Shown: positions 34,765 through 44,381, numbered from the stretch's first letter. The stretch: 64,000 nucleotides of DNA from CBDCFL01 sp965216135 (GCA_965216135.1 CBDCFL010000021.1:124001-188000), one strand, 5' to 3'. A program made the numbers and translations. The notes: generated by a model from the sequence alone, not told the origin.

Positions 34765-35077
34765 TATAAGTCCGAGAATGGCCCACAGAGACTGATCTCC
34801 AGCTGATCCAACGCTGGCCGGCATGGCCGAGGAATTCGGATCCGCACTTGCGATGCCAAGTTCAGCGCAAAAAGATGTCAAGCCAAGCGACGCGATGAGC
34901 GCAATTGTTGTCAGTTTCATTAGTGCCCCCTTTTGCACCTGTTCAATTACAGCAGGTCGGTGCAATACCTTGGCGGCATTGTGGAAGCGGCAATGCGATC
35001 CGTCAAGGCGTCTGAATTCGCATGGAAATCTGACACTTGGCAAATCTTTCGCACGAGCCAGCCAGCATGGGCGCCTG

Positions 35078-36247
35078 CTAGGATTTCAGTCCATCCAGCA
35101 CCGCCCGCGCCGCCCGATGACCCGGCGGCTCGCCGCCGCGGCCAAGCGCGTCCATGCAGGCAGCCATCGCGCCAAGCTGCGTTTCACGGCGAAACTCGTC
35201 GTCCAACAGCGCAATCGCTGCCTCGGCGATCGGTTCGGGCTGGCATTTCGGTCCTAGAAACTCCGGCACGACACTGCGCCCGGTCACCAGATTGACCAGC
35301 GTCACCGAGCTGAGGTTCACCATCCGGCTGATGATCTGCCAGCTGAGCCAGTTCATGTCATAGGCAATCACCATCGGCGTGGCGGCTGCGGCCAGCTCCA
35401 ACGAGACCGTGCCCGATGCCGCGATGGCGACTTCGGCGGCCTTGAAAGCCGTGCGTTTGCGATGCTCGGCATCGGCGGCGTTAAGGTCGCGCGGATCGAG
35501 GATCACCGGGTGGCCCCGCCAGCCCTCGGTTGCGCGTGCAACTGCTTCAGCCACACCCGCTGCGGCCGGCACGACGACGCGGATATCCGGCCGATGGGCG
35601 ACGATCCTGCTAACTGCCGCGCCAAATACCGGCGCAAGCCTGCCAACTTCGGAATTGCGAGACCCCGGCAGAACCAGCAAGACCGGCGCGGCGCCAAGTT
35701 CATGGTCGGCGCGAAAGCCGACAATTTCGGCGGTGCTCGGCACCGGCTCGGCGACGACCGGATGGCCCACAAAATCGCAGCGCATGCCTGCTGATCGCAT
35801 GTAGGGTGGCTCAAACGGCAAAAGCGCCAGAACCTGATCGACAAACCCTGCCATTTTCTTTGCGCGCCCGGACCGCCAGGCCCAAACCGAAGGGGCGACG
35901 TAATGCACGATGCGAATATGCGGCGCGCGGGCGCGCGCCCGTCTGGCCACGCGGTGGCAGAAATCCGGGCTGTCAATGGTGATCAGGACATCCGGCGATT
36001 GTCGCACAATGTCGTCCACCGTTTCGCCGATGCGGCGGACAATGTGCCGGTATTTGGGCAGAATCTCGGCCAACCCCATCACGGACAATTCCTTCATCGG
36101 AAACAGGCTCGCCAGTCCTTCGCCCTGCATATGCGGCCCGCCGATCCCCGCAAGCGATGGATCGGCATCCAAACCCTTGAGGCCCCTGATCAGCGCCTGA
36201 CCAAGTTTGTCGCCCGACACTTCGCCCGCGACAAGGTAAAATTTCAC
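35078..36247 (-). CDS. lpxB: Lipid-A-disaccharide synthase
   Basis: About 389 residues, a GT19 glycosyltransferase joining UDP-diacylglucosamine and lipid X. Conserved blocks: VAGEVSGDKLGQALI at the start, SPDFCHRVARRARA, HYVAPSVWAWRSGRA, VLPGSRNSEVGRLAPVF and AIAASGTVSLELA. GTG 36247 was chosen because it overlaps the lpxI stop by four bases; a GTG 21 bases upstream is an alternative. Last gene of the bamA-to-lpxB cluster. Confidence 0.97.
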   Translation of the reverse strand: MKFYLVAGEVSGDKLGQALIRGLKGLDADPSLAGIGGPHMQGEGLASLFPMKELSVMGLAEILPKYRHIVRRIGETVDDIVRQSPDVLITIDSPDFCHRVARRARARAPHIRIVHYVAPSVWAWRSGRAKKMAGFVDQVLALLPFEPPYMRSAGMRCDFVGHPVVAEPVPSTAEIVGFRADHELGAAPVLLVLPGSRNSEVGRLAPVFGAAVSRIVAHRPDIRVVVPAAAGVAEAVARATEGWRGHPVILDPRDLNAADAEHRKRTAFKAAEVAIAASGTVSLELAAAATPMVIAYDMNWLSWQIISRMVNLSSVTLVNLVTGRSVVPEFLGPKCQPEPIAEAAIALLDDEFRRETQLGAMAACMDALGRGGEPPGHRAARAVLDGLKS

Positions 36248-37041
36248 CGTTTCGGTTCCCGGACCCACAGGAAGAGCCCCGCCTGATCACATTTTTCTAT
36301 GGTCTCATCGAGGTCTATCACCAGAACTCCGCCCGCCTCGATCACGATGCCGCCGAGCCGCGCGGCGGCTACGCCATCGGCGGTATCCGGGCCGACGGCT
36401 GGCAAATCGGCGCGCCGGTCCTGGCCGGGTTTAGGCACCTTCATCAGAATGCCGCCAACATCAGCGCCAATGCGCGGCTTGGTCAAGCCTGCCAGCATGG
36501 CGTCGGTTCCGGCCCGGGCTTCGGTGGCCAGAACTTTGCCCGCTTTGACCGCGCAGGCCTGGCCGATGTCTGCCCGGCCAATGGCCTGCAGGGCCACGTC
36601 GCCCTGCGCGGCGTCGGCTTCGTCTTGTTGCGAGGGTCGCGCCTTAGTTGGGACGCCAGCATCTGGCAACAATTCCGGGCATATTTCATGCGCACCGCGC
36701 GGGGTCAGACCGTGCTCTTCAAAAATGGTAAGCAATTCGACAAGCGCTGCATTGTCACCAAGGCGCATCGCCTTTTCGATGCGCGGCATGATCGGCTTGG
36801 TCATCTCATCGACGCGGCCAATTCTTAATCTATACCGGTCGAGTGCCCCGGCCAGGCAAATCTCGTGCACGCCGCGCATTTTTATGTCGTCGATTAACGT
36901 GCCCAAGGTGCCAAGTTCTGCGTGATTTCCCGTCGCATCGTCAGTGGCTATCGGGCAGGACAGAAAATCCTGCGCGCGCGCTGACAAAGCCGCTTTCAGC
37001 ACTTCCGGCAGGCGCCCGGAACCGGTTATCAGCGCCAGCAT
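36244..37041 (-). CDS. lpxI: UDP-2,3-diacylglucosamine diphosphatase LpxI
   Basis: A 265-residue LpxI-type hydrolase producing lipid X, the alphaproteobacterial replacement for LpxH. Features: LALITGSGRLPEVL at the N-terminus, GVHEICLAGALDRYRL in the middle, and a C-terminal domain ending with conserved acidic positions (KPGQDRRADLPAVGPDTADGVAAARLGG), including the metal-binding Asp region. It abuts lpxA and overlaps lpxB. Confidence 0.95.
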   Translation of the reverse strand: MLALITGSGRLPEVLKAALSARAQDFLSCPIATDDATGNHAELGTLGTLIDDIKMRGVHEICLAGALDRYRLRIGRVDEMTKPIMPRIEKAMRLGDNAALVELLTIFEEHGLTPRGAHEICPELLPDAGVPTKARPSQQDEADAAQGDVALQAIGRADIGQACAVKAGKVLATEARAGTDAMLAGLTKPRIGADVGGILMKVPKPGQDRRADLPAVGPDTADGVAAARLGGIVIEAGGVLVIDLDETIEKCDQAGLFLWVREPKR

Positions 37042-37838
37042 CAGACTGGTGTCAGGAAGGAACGGCCAGAGCCTTCCAATATGAAATCAGCCACTTGGCG
37101 CACATAATCACTGTCGGTTTCTGCGGCCACGCGTTCCGCGCGTTCGGCAAATGTGCCGTCGCCCTGGGCCAGCGCCTGATAGGCCGCGCGTAATGCGGTG
37201 ATGTCGCCGCGCGACACGCCGCGCCGTTTCAGCCCGACCAGGTTCAGCCCGTGCAGCTCGCCGCGGTGGGCCTGGACCAGCCCGTGCGGGATCACGTCAT
37301 TGGTCACCATCGTGACCGCGCCGATGATCGCGCCATCGCCAATGCGTACGAATTGGTGGATGCCCGACAGCCCGCCGATGATAACGTCGTCGCCGATAAT
37401 ACAATGACCCGCAAGGGCGGCCTGATTGACCATGACCACCCGATTTCCGACCTGGCAATCATGGGCAACATGGGCCCCGGTCATGAACAGGCAATCATCC
37501 CCCACCCGCGTGATGCCGCCGCCGCCCGCCGTGCCGGTATTCAGTGTCGCGCCTTCGCGGAGACGGTTGCGTTTGCCGATCTCAAGGCGGGTGTTTTCAC
37601 CAGCGAACTTCAGGTCCTGCGGCACCTCGCCGACCACGGCGAACGGAAAGATCACCGTTGCCTCGCCAATACGGGTTTGGCCGGTGACAACGGCGTGGGA
37701 TTTCACTTCGACATTTGGGCCAAGTTCAACCTGCGCGCCAATATGGGCGAAAGGCCCGATAACCGCGCCTGCGCCCACACCGGCTCCGTCCTCGACGATC
37801 GCCGAGGTATGGATCTTTGCCGTGGCATGGATCGCCAT
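37041..37838 (-). CDS. lpxA: UDP-N-acetylglucosamine acyltransferase
   Basis: A 265-residue left-handed beta-helix enzyme adding the first acyl chain to UDP-GlcNAc, the entry to lipid A. Hexapeptide repeats run from residue 1 to about 185, with catalytic His in MTGAHVAHDCQVG and IHQFVRIGDGAIIG following. The C-terminal helical part ends with the usual SDYVRQVADFILEGSGR. One-base junction with lpxI. Confidence 0.97.
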   Translation of the reverse strand: MAIHATAKIHTSAIVEDGAGVGAGAVIGPFAHIGAQVELGPNVEVKSHAVVTGQTRIGEATVIFPFAVVGEVPQDLKFAGENTRLEIGKRNRLREGATLNTGTAGGGGITRVGDDCLFMTGAHVAHDCQVGNRVVMVNQAALAGHCIIGDDVIIGGLSGIHQFVRIGDGAIIGAVTMVTNDVIPHGLVQAHRGELHGLNLVGLKRRGVSRGDITALRAAYQALAQGDGTFAERAERVAAETDSDYVRQVADFILEGSGRSFLTPV

Positions 37839-37844
37839 CGCCTG

Positions 37845-38300
37845 TCAGCCCTTCAGATCCAGCATCGCAGTGAAATTGGCCTGCGCGGCTAGTTCGCCGT
37901 CGACCTCGGCGCGGCTTTCAAACTTCCATATCTTTCCGCCGGATCGCTTGGTCGTGACATGCAGTTTCAGCACGTCGCCGGGTACGACCATACGGCGAAA
38001 TTTGGCGCTGTCTATGTTTATGAAATAAATCAAAAAATCTTTGTCGACCAGTCCCATGTGAATGCCGACCAGAACCGCGGCGGTCTGCGCCATCGCCTCA
38101 ATGATCGTCACGCCGGGCATGATTGGCGTGCCGGGGAAGTGTCCCTGAAAATGTGGCTCGTTGTAGGTGACATTCTTGATCCCGGTCGCCGATTTTTCGC
38201 CGTCAATATCAACAACTTTATCGACCAGCAGGAACGGATAGCGATGCGGCAGAATTCTTTGGATAAGGTCGAAATCGGCGGTCGTGACGCTGTCGCTCAT
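37845..38300 (-). CDS. fabZ: 3-hydroxyacyl-ACP dehydratase FabZ
   Basis: A 151-residue hotdog-fold dehydratase of fatty acid synthesis. Motifs: IQRILPHRYPFLLVDKVVD with catalytic His, then EPHFQGHFPGTPIMPGVTIIEAMAQ with catalytic Glu. The start at 38300 is the family start (MSDSVTTADFDL); the open frame extends upstream without meaning. It sits between skp and lpxA. Confidence 0.97.
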   Translation of the reverse strand: MSDSVTTADFDLIQRILPHRYPFLLVDKVVDIDGEKSATGIKNVTYNEPHFQGHFPGTPIMPGVTIIEAMAQTAAVLVGIHMGLVDKDFLIYFINIDSAKFRRMVVPGDVLKLHVTTKRSGGKIWKFESRAEVDGELAAQANFTAMLDLKG

Positions 38301-38364
38301 ATACTGTCCCTTTGGATTTTGTTTGTGGCTCAGTAGCAAGTCGCCTGTTGCCGCACAAGCGGGC

Positions 38365-38946
38365 CTATTGCGAGCTGTCGTTGCCCGATTGTTGCCCGTC
38401 TTCGCCCTCGGATGCGTCAAATGCCTCGTTAATCCGCACGATCGCCTCGTCGGTAATGTCGACGCCATCAGCCGAGAGCAAAACATTGCGCCGCTCCAAG
38501 ATGACCACTGCACCGTATCTGTTGCCGATGGCCGAAAGGATCGGGGCAATGCGGTCCAGAAATCCTTGCTGTTCGGCGTCCTGCTGTTGCTGCAGCGCGC
38601 GCTGCTTGGCGTCCTGCTCTGCGCGGATCGCCTGCACTTTCACATCGAAAGCATCTGCCAAGGTGCGAAACTCATCCGCAGCAAGCGTGGCGCGCTGCTG
38701 TGTCAGCGCCAGCTCCTCTGCTTCAAGTTCGCCCTCTATCCTTCTGTTTTCAGCGCCAAGTTCGATAAATCTCTGCTCCATCTCGGCGCTGATCTTTTGA
38801 CCAGATACGGTGTTGCCGAATACCCTTTCGCTGTCGATTGTCAGGATCGGTGAGACCACCTGCCCGGCATCCTGGGCAATTGCTGGCAATCCAACCGCCA
38901 GTGCGGCGCAGATAACCAGACCTTTCAGGTATGTGCTCGCCTGCAT
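38365..38946 (-). CDS. skp: OmpH/Skp family periplasmic chaperone
   Basis: A 193-residue exported protein with a signal peptide (LKGLVICAALAVGLPAIAQ). It begins the mature region with ILTIDSERVFGNT, then a long helical hairpin rich in Glu, Gln and Ala (about residues 55-130) as in Skp, which holds unfolded outer-membrane proteins. The C-terminus is acidic and Gln/Ser-rich. Directly downstream of bamA, its usual place. Confidence 0.92.
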   Translation of the reverse strand: MQASTYLKGLVICAALAVGLPAIAQDAGQVVSPILTIDSERVFGNTVSGQKISAEMEQRFIELGAENRRIEGELEAEELALTQQRATLAADEFRTLADAFDVKVQAIRAEQDAKQRALQQQQDAEQQGFLDRIAPILSAIGNRYGAVVILERRNVLLSADGVDITDEAIVRINEAFDASEGEDGQQSGNDSSQ

Positions 38947-38949
38947 GGC

Positions 38950-41280
38950 TCAGAATTGGGTTGAAATCGCCAGATCAAACGTCTGCCCGATGTCGTAGGG
39001 CTCTTTGACCAAAACCTGGCTGAAATTGAAACGCAGCGGCCCGATAGGGGTTTGCCAGAACAGCGATACGCCCGCGGTTGAGCGCCAGCGAAGGGTTGCG
39101 TCGACCGCTCCGCCCCCATCATTGTCCAGCCCCCATACCGAGCCGACGTCTACGAAAACCCCGCCGCTCACGCCAAATTCTTCTGGCAAAAACAACGGGA
39201 ATTCGGTTTTCAGCCGGGCCACAGCAAAGAAATTCCCGCCCAATGCGTCCTGGTTTGCAACCGTCAGGTCGCGCGGACCGACCCCTGCAGGCGCAAAGCC
39301 GCGCATCAGAATGGAGGTCAGGAAAAACCGATCATTCAGGCGACTGGCTGCACCATTTGTATACAGCGCACCGCCCTCCAGCGTGGCGCGTATCGTGACA
39401 TCTTCATTCAAGATGGCGGTCTCGGCGGAGGCCAGAGCGGTGGATTTGATCGACTGCGATCCGTCCGAATTGACCCCAAAATCCTGGCCAAACCGAAACA
39501 AGACGCCAGCGTTGGTATTAACGCCGGTCGATCTGGTGTCGTATCTAAATGTATACCCCAGCGCAGCACGGTTGAGCTGACCCGCCGCCTCTTCGGTCAT
39601 CAGGATCGTGGATGAACCTGCATCGACATTGAGGATACGATTGCCTTCGGCCGTGGCGCGGACCGCAATGCGAGAGCGATCGCTCAGCGGAAATTCAAAC
39701 GAATTTCGGATGCGATAAATCTGCGTGTCATAGTCGGTATAATCAAAATCGGTCTGCCGGTCTTCCGCGTCGGCGCGAAACTCAATATCGCGCCCCAGAA
39801 AAGCGGGTTCGACAAAGGTCGCGCCGCCATCGGCATTATCCAGACCCAGCTGGAAATCGAAATTCAGCGTCTGCCCACGCCCACGAAAATTTCTTTCCCT
39901 GAAATTGGCGGTCAACCCGATCCCGGTGGACAGGTTATATGCCGCACCAAACGTCAGCGATCCGGTCAGCACTTCCTCGACATCGACATCCACGACGACC
40001 TCGCCTTCGGTTGTTCCCGGGCCCGAGCGAACGGAGGTTTCCGCAAACAACCCCAGCGCCCGAATGCGTGCAGCAGCTTCGCGGATTTCGCGCGGGTTGA
40101 ACGGGTCGCCTTCGACGATGCGGAATTGACGGCGGATCACCCGGTCGAGCGTGGTTACGTTGCCTTCAATGTCGATCCGTTCAACGACGATGCGCTCGCC
40201 CTCGACCAGTGCAAACTCAATATCCAGCAGCAGTTCGCGGTCATTGCGGGTCACCCGCGGATCAACGCGCAGCAGGTTCAGGCCCTTTTTCAGGGCCAGC
40301 TGCTCCATACGCGAAATGGTGTTGTCCACAAGCTCGGGTGTGTAGGTGCGCCCAGCGCGGATGCGCGCCAGGCGGTCGAAATCCGCAACGTCAACTTCGG
40401 GGATTTCACTGACGGTAGTTATCTCGCCAAAGCGGTATTTTTGCCCTTCCTGAACATTAACAGTCAGAAAGAAGGCATTACGTTCGCGCGAAAATTCTGT
40501 GCTTATCGAAAGAACCTCAAAATCGACGTAACCGCGTGAGTGGTAGAAATCCCGCAGCACGGCTTTGTCGAATTCGATGCGGTCCTCGACGAATGTATCC
40601 TTGCCGATCAGCGCGCGCAGGGCACCCGCCTGTTTTGTTTCCAGAACGCGCCGCAGTCGTCGGTCACTGAACGAGCGGTTGCCGACAAAGGAAATACGTT
40701 CGATCTCGACCACGCGGCCTTCGTTGATCTCAAAGACCACATCAACGCGATTGCCGCTGCGTTCGATGATTTTCGGCGTGATTTCCGCGCCAAAACGGCC
40801 CAGATCCTGGTAGGCATCCACCAAAGCGTTAGTATCGGCTTCAACCTGGCTTGGGTTATATGCCCGCCTTGGCTCTGTAGCGATGATTTCCAGCGCGGTC
40901 TCATCGCGGATCAGCCGGTTGCCCTCTATCGAGATTTGATTGACGATTGGAAACTCAGTCGTGCGGATAACCAGACGACCGCCCTGGGGAAAGAATTCGA
41001 CCTTTTCAAATAACCCGGTCTCGGTCAGCCGCTGAAGGGCTTCGTTCAGCTCCGCCGCGCTATAAGTTTGACCAGGCGTCAGGCCCGCGAAACCGAGCAG
41101 CGCAGGCAGTTCGATCTGGCCCTCGCCTTCGACGGAAAAGCTGGAAAACTGATAGCTCTGCGCCAGTGCCGGTTGTCCTAGGCCCAGGCCAATGAGCAGC
41201 AAAAATGCGAAAGAATTCCGGGCGGTCCATGCAATGGCCAGCGCCAGATACCGCTTTCGCCAAAGAGGTAAAACGTCCAT
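38950..41280 (-). CDS. bamA: Outer membrane protein assembly factor BamA
   Basis: A 776-residue Omp85 protein, the core of the machine that inserts beta-barrels into the outer membrane. A signal segment (about residues 22-41), five POTRA domains (about 45-425) and a C-terminal 16-strand barrel with RGFAPAGVGPRD (the VRGF-type L6 motif) and a terminal aromatic residue (DLAISTQF). Full length. In relatives rseP lies directly upstream; here an IS5-type element and miaA do. Confidence 0.97.
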   Translation of the reverse strand: MDVLPLWRKRYLALAIAWTARNSFAFLLLIGLGLGQPALAQSYQFSSFSVEGEGQIELPALLGFAGLTPGQTYSAAELNEALQRLTETGLFEKVEFFPQGGRLVIRTTEFPIVNQISIEGNRLIRDETALEIIATEPRRAYNPSQVEADTNALVDAYQDLGRFGAEITPKIIERSGNRVDVVFEINEGRVVEIERISFVGNRSFSDRRLRRVLETKQAGALRALIGKDTFVEDRIEFDKAVLRDFYHSRGYVDFEVLSISTEFSRERNAFFLTVNVQEGQKYRFGEITTVSEIPEVDVADFDRLARIRAGRTYTPELVDNTISRMEQLALKKGLNLLRVDPRVTRNDRELLLDIEFALVEGERIVVERIDIEGNVTTLDRVIRRQFRIVEGDPFNPREIREAAARIRALGLFAETSVRSGPGTTEGEVVVDVDVEEVLTGSLTFGAAYNLSTGIGLTANFRERNFRGRGQTLNFDFQLGLDNADGGATFVEPAFLGRDIEFRADAEDRQTDFDYTDYDTQIYRIRNSFEFPLSDRSRIAVRATAEGNRILNVDAGSSTILMTEEAAGQLNRAALGYTFRYDTRSTGVNTNAGVLFRFGQDFGVNSDGSQSIKSTALASAETAILNEDVTIRATLEGGALYTNGAASRLNDRFFLTSILMRGFAPAGVGPRDLTVANQDALGGNFFAVARLKTEFPLFLPEEFGVSGGVFVDVGSVWGLDNDGGGAVDATLRWRSTAGVSLFWQTPIGPLRFNFSQVLVKEPYDIGQTFDLAISTQF

Positions 41281-41333
41281 ATGCCCCGATCCATGCCAGC
41301 CAGCCCAATTTTGCCTGACTAGCCCGATTGCCC

Positions 41334-41353
41334 CCCCTTGTCAAAACAAGGGG
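41334..41353. other. Perfect hairpin upstream of bamA
   Basis: CCCCTTGT-CAAA-ACAAGGGG, an 8-bp stem with a 4-base loop, 54 bases upstream of the bamA start. No T-run is visible on the minus strand. It may terminate or attenuate transcription entering bamA from the IS5 side. Confidence 0.45.
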
Positions 41354-41374
41354 ACGCGAATTCGGGCGATCGGA

Positions 41375-41503
41375 TTAGTAGAGAACTTCGGTGTAAGAAG
41401 AGCCAACCCAGGCGCCAAGCATCAGCGCCCCGGCGATTGTCGCGACATAGAGAATCCGGTCCCAGTTAAGGGACAAAAGCGCGCGAATCCGCGATATCCG
41501 ATC
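41375..41503 (-). pseudogene. Remnant of a small membrane-protein frame beside the IS5 element
   Basis: The minus strand from the IS edge to a TAA at 41375 encodes about 40 residues including a clear membrane helix (ILYVATIAGALMLGAWVG). It has no ATG; a TTG (about 41467) could start a 33-residue peptide. Across the IS the frame soon meets a stop, so it is either a small gene with a TTG start or the tail of a gene lost in rearrangement. Low certainty. Confidence 0.3.
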
Positions 41504-41509
41504 TCTAAG

Positions 41510-42475
41510 TGTCCGTCCGGGGACTTTATGAGTCGGATGATTCGGTTATCCGGCGCGCCCTCTTGAAGAGCTGAATCAGCTGTGATTCTCTGGGGTGGTG
41601 AATTTGCTCTTGAGGTGCCCCATGTGGACTGCCGACAACCGCCCGCGCTACAACCGCGACAAACTGCGTTATCCGAGCGACCTGACCGATGCGGAATGGG
41701 CGCATATCGAGCCGCTGATCCCGCCGGGCAAGCCCGGCGGCGGCAAACGGCGCGTCGCTATCCGCGAGGTGATCAACGGCGTGATGTACATTCTGAGCAC
41801 CGGCTGCCAGTGGCGCGCGCTGCCCAAGGATTTGCCGCCCAGAAGCACCGTGCATGAGTACCTCGGCCTGTGGAACTGGGACGGCACGCTGGATCGCATC
41901 CATCATGCGCTCTACCTCAAGTGCCGCGAGAAAGCCGCGCGCGAAGCCAGCCCCACGGCCTGCATCATCGACAGTCAGAGTGTGAAAAGCGCTGAAAAAG
42001 GGGGGCTCGCATCGACAGCCACGGCTTCGATGCCGGCAAGTTGATCAAGGGCAAGAAGCGGCATGTTCTGGTCGATACGCAAGGCTTGCTGCTGCACGGC
42101 ATCGTCACCGCCGCCGACGTTCAGGATCGCGACGGCGGTCTCGCGCTGCTGGCGACCTTGTTCGGTCTGTTTCCCTTTCTCGGGAAATTGTTCGCCGACA
42201 GCGCCTATCAGGGGCCGGTCTTTCACCGCGCCCTGGCCGGCATCCTGCCCGATCTCGAGACCGAGATCGTCAAGCGATCCGATCGGGTGAAGGGCTTCGT
42301 CGTCCAGCCCAGGCGTTGGGTGGTCGAACGCACCATCGCCTGGCTCAACCGCTGCCGCCGACTGGCCAAGGACTGGGAGAACCTCAACCGCAACGCGCTC
42401 GCCTTCATCAAGCTCGCGTCCATTCGACTCATGCTCCGAAAACTCTGTAATCCTACATAAAGTCTCCGGACGGAC
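41510..42475 (+). mobile_element. IS5-family element (IS427-like), about 966 bp
   Basis: Ends are inverted repeats (GTCCGTCCGGGGACTTTATG at the left; the right end reads the same inwards with one change). The hexamer TCTAAG, containing CTAA, lies directly outside each end (41504-41509 and 42476-42481), consistent with target duplication. It separates bamA from miaA. Confidence 0.88.
41622..42460 (+). CDS. IS5 family transposase expressed by programmed -1 frameshift
   Basis: The first frame (41622-42044) encodes the N-terminal part: PSDLTDAEWAHIEPLIPP, INGVMYILSTGCQWRALPKDLPP and the first catalytic Asp in ACIIDSQSVKSAEKGG. The second frame (to 42460) encodes KGKKRHVLVDTQGLLLHGIVTAADVQDRDG, ADSAYQGPVF and the Glu region QPRRWVVERTIAWLNRCRRL. 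They join if ribosomes slip back one base at AAAAAGGGGGG (41995-42005). This two-frame layout is standard for this IS group, so the gene is probably intact. Confidence 0.88.
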
Positions 42476-42642
42476 TCTAAGGTGTGCATTGTCTCACCAT
42501 TTTGTCTGCACAGTCTGCCAAATGCTACTTTTGCAATGTGGCGTCTTCATGACGCATTCGTCGCTTAACTCGGCAATTTGTCCAACAAGTGTGAGCATAG
42601 GGCGTCCAAAGCTTTGGCGGAACCTAGCCAAAAAACAGGTTC

Positions 42643-43530
42643 TTAATCTGTGACACTGACGACCCGCCAGTCGCCCATCCTTGAGCGAAACCACGACCTT
42701 TGCCGCTTGGCATATTGCCGGGTCGCGAGCTTGGCCTTTTCCACGGCTTCGCTCAGCGCGAGTTCACCGCTAAGATATGCAATGAGTTCCGGAGCGCCGA
42801 TGGCTTTGGCCGATGGCAACGAAGGGCTCCAGCCCGCCAGATTGGCTCTCGCCTCGTCCAAAGCGCCGTTTTCGATCATCGCGTCAAATCGGTGGCCTAT
42901 GCGCACGTTCAATTCGTCTCTCTCGGCCATCAGCAGGATTGCATGGCTGTTTTTGAGTGGCAGCAAAGGCTCGGGCGTCTGGTCTTGCCAAGCTGCGAGG
43001 CCCCTGCCGGTGGTCTGCAAAACCTCCCACGCGCGCTGGACGCGCATCGGGTTTTGAAGATCGATGCGCGACCGGGTCTCACCGTCCAGCTCGGCCTCGA
43101 TCTGGTCGATCTCACCGGCCTCGATGCGGCGCATGGCTGTCTGGCGCACATCACGCGGGGTTGCCGGAATATCGGCCAGACCCTCGGTCAGTGCCGAAAA
43201 ATACAGCCCCGTGCCGCCGACGATGATGGGCCGCGGGCCATGCGCGATCAGCGGTGCGACCGCGCTCAACCATTGGCCCACCGAATAGGTGTGATCGCCG
43301 GGCACATGGCCGTAAAGCGCATGGCTGGCGACCGCCAGTTCACGCTCGCCGGGACGCGCGGTCAGAACGTTCCAGTTAGCAAAAACCTGAAGTGCATCGG
43401 CGTTAATAATTACTCCACCGGCGCGCGAAGCGATGTCCATCGCAAGCGCGGACTTTCCCGATGCGGTCGGACCGGCAATCAAAACCGGCATGTCCGACGC
43501 GAGTCCGACGCTTATCCAACCGAAATTCAT
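42643..43530 (-). CDS. miaA: tRNA dimethylallyltransferase MiaA
   Basis: About 295 residues; transfers the dimethylallyl group to A37 of tRNAs reading U-initial codons. P-loop LIAGPTASGKSALA, substrate-binding INADALQVFANW (in place of the more usual DSMQVYR), IVGGTGLYFSALTEGL, and the C-terminal RQYAKRQRSWFR that binds the anticodon loop. Start at 43530 leaves a normal 14-residue lead; 43491 is an alternative and neither has a strong ribosome-binding site. Confidence 0.95.
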   Translation of the reverse strand: MNFGWISVGLASDMPVLIAGPTASGKSALAMDIASRAGGVIINADALQVFANWNVLTARPGERELAVASHALYGHVPGDHTYSVGQWLSAVAPLIAHGPRPIIVGGTGLYFSALTEGLADIPATPRDVRQTAMRRIEAGEIDQIEAELDGETRSRIDLQNPMRVQRAWEVLQTTGRGLAAWQDQTPEPLLPLKNSHAILLMAERDELNVRIGHRFDAMIENGALDEARANLAGWSPSLPSAKAIGAPELIAYLSGELALSEAVEKAKLATRQYAKRQRSWFRSRMGDWRVVSVTD

Positions 43531-43643
43531 GCACGCAGACAACACGATCTGATCATTTGCGGCCACCCCAAACTTACGAGATTGAACCGCGGCGGTTTTT
43601 CCGACATTTTGCGCGGGAAATTCAAATCAGGCGGTGAAATTAT

Positions 43644-44381
43644 ATGACGGATACGGGATCAGACGACCCTCAGCTGCGCTACAAGCGGGTTTTGCTGAAA
43701 ATATCGGGCGAAGCGCTGATGGGCGATCTGGGCTACGGGCTCAGCCCGCCGACCGTCGCGCGCATCGCCGACGAGGTTAAATCCGTTCATGATTTGGGCG
43801 TTGAAATTTGCATGGTCATCGGCGGCGGCAATATCTTCCGCGGGCTGCAGGGCAGCGCCCAGGGCATGGAGCGCACAACCGCCGATTATATGGGCATGCT
43901 GGCCACAGTGATGAACGCCCTGGCAATGCAGTCCGCGCTTGAAAGTAAGAGCGTTTTTACCCGCGTTATCAGTGCGATACCGATGGATCAGGTGTGCGAG
44001 CCGTATATCCGGCGGCGTGCCGTGCGGCACCTGGAAAAGGGCCGCGTCTGCATCTTTGCGGCCGGCACCGGCAACCCCTATTTCACCACCGATACGGCCG
44101 CGACATTGCGGGCAAACGAAATGGCCTGCGAAGCGATATTCAAGGGCACCAAAGTTGATGGGGTGTACGACAAAGACCCTGTCGAAAACCCGGATGCGGT
44201 ACGATATGATCAGATTTCATACGACGATGTATTGGCAAAACATCTTAAAGTCATGGATGCCAGCTCCATTGCGCTGGCCCGCGACAACAATCTGCCGATC
44301 ATCGTTTTCTCGCTCGATGAACCAGGTGGCTTGCGCGGCATTCTCGCAGGCCAAGGCACCTATACAATTGTCTGCGCTTAG
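43644..44381 (+). CDS. pyrH: UMP kinase
   Basis: A 245-residue amino-acid-kinase-fold enzyme converting UMP to UDP. It has YKRVLLKISGEALMG at the start, IGGGNIFRGLQG, ERTTADYMGMLATVMNALA, and FFTTDTAATLRA-like FTTDTAATLRANE. First gene of the pyrH-frr-uppS-cdsA-dxr-rseP block. A GC-rich hairpin (GGCCC...GGGCC) lies between it and frr and could reduce read-through. Confidence 0.97.
   Translation: MTDTGSDDPQLRYKRVLLKISGEALMGDLGYGLSPPTVARIADEVKSVHDLGVEICMVIGGGNIFRGLQGSAQGMERTTADYMGMLATVMNALAMQSALESKSVFTRVISAIPMDQVCEPYIRRRAVRHLEKGRVCIFAAGTGNPYFTTDTAATLRANEMACEAIFKGTKVDGVYDKDPVENPDAVRYDQISYDDVLAKHLKVMDASSIALARDNNLPIIVFSLDEPGGLRGILAGQGTYTIVCA

Larger units (their letters stand above)
33555..34920 (-). 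pseudogene. Small exported protein gene split by an IS630-type element
   Basis: The 5-prime part (34920 to 34767) encodes MKLTTIALIASLGLTSFCAE, a signal peptide, then a short Ser/Ala-rich mature region ending WAILGL. The 3-prime part (33604 to 33555) encodes TAVALFLLRDNNSSP and a stop. Deleting 33605-34766, the IS with both flanking TAs, joins them in one frame of about 67 codons with a C-terminal hydrophobic segment continuous across the junction. A good AAGGGGG lies before the ATG. The function is unknown; the small exported family is not one I can name. Confidence 0.65.
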
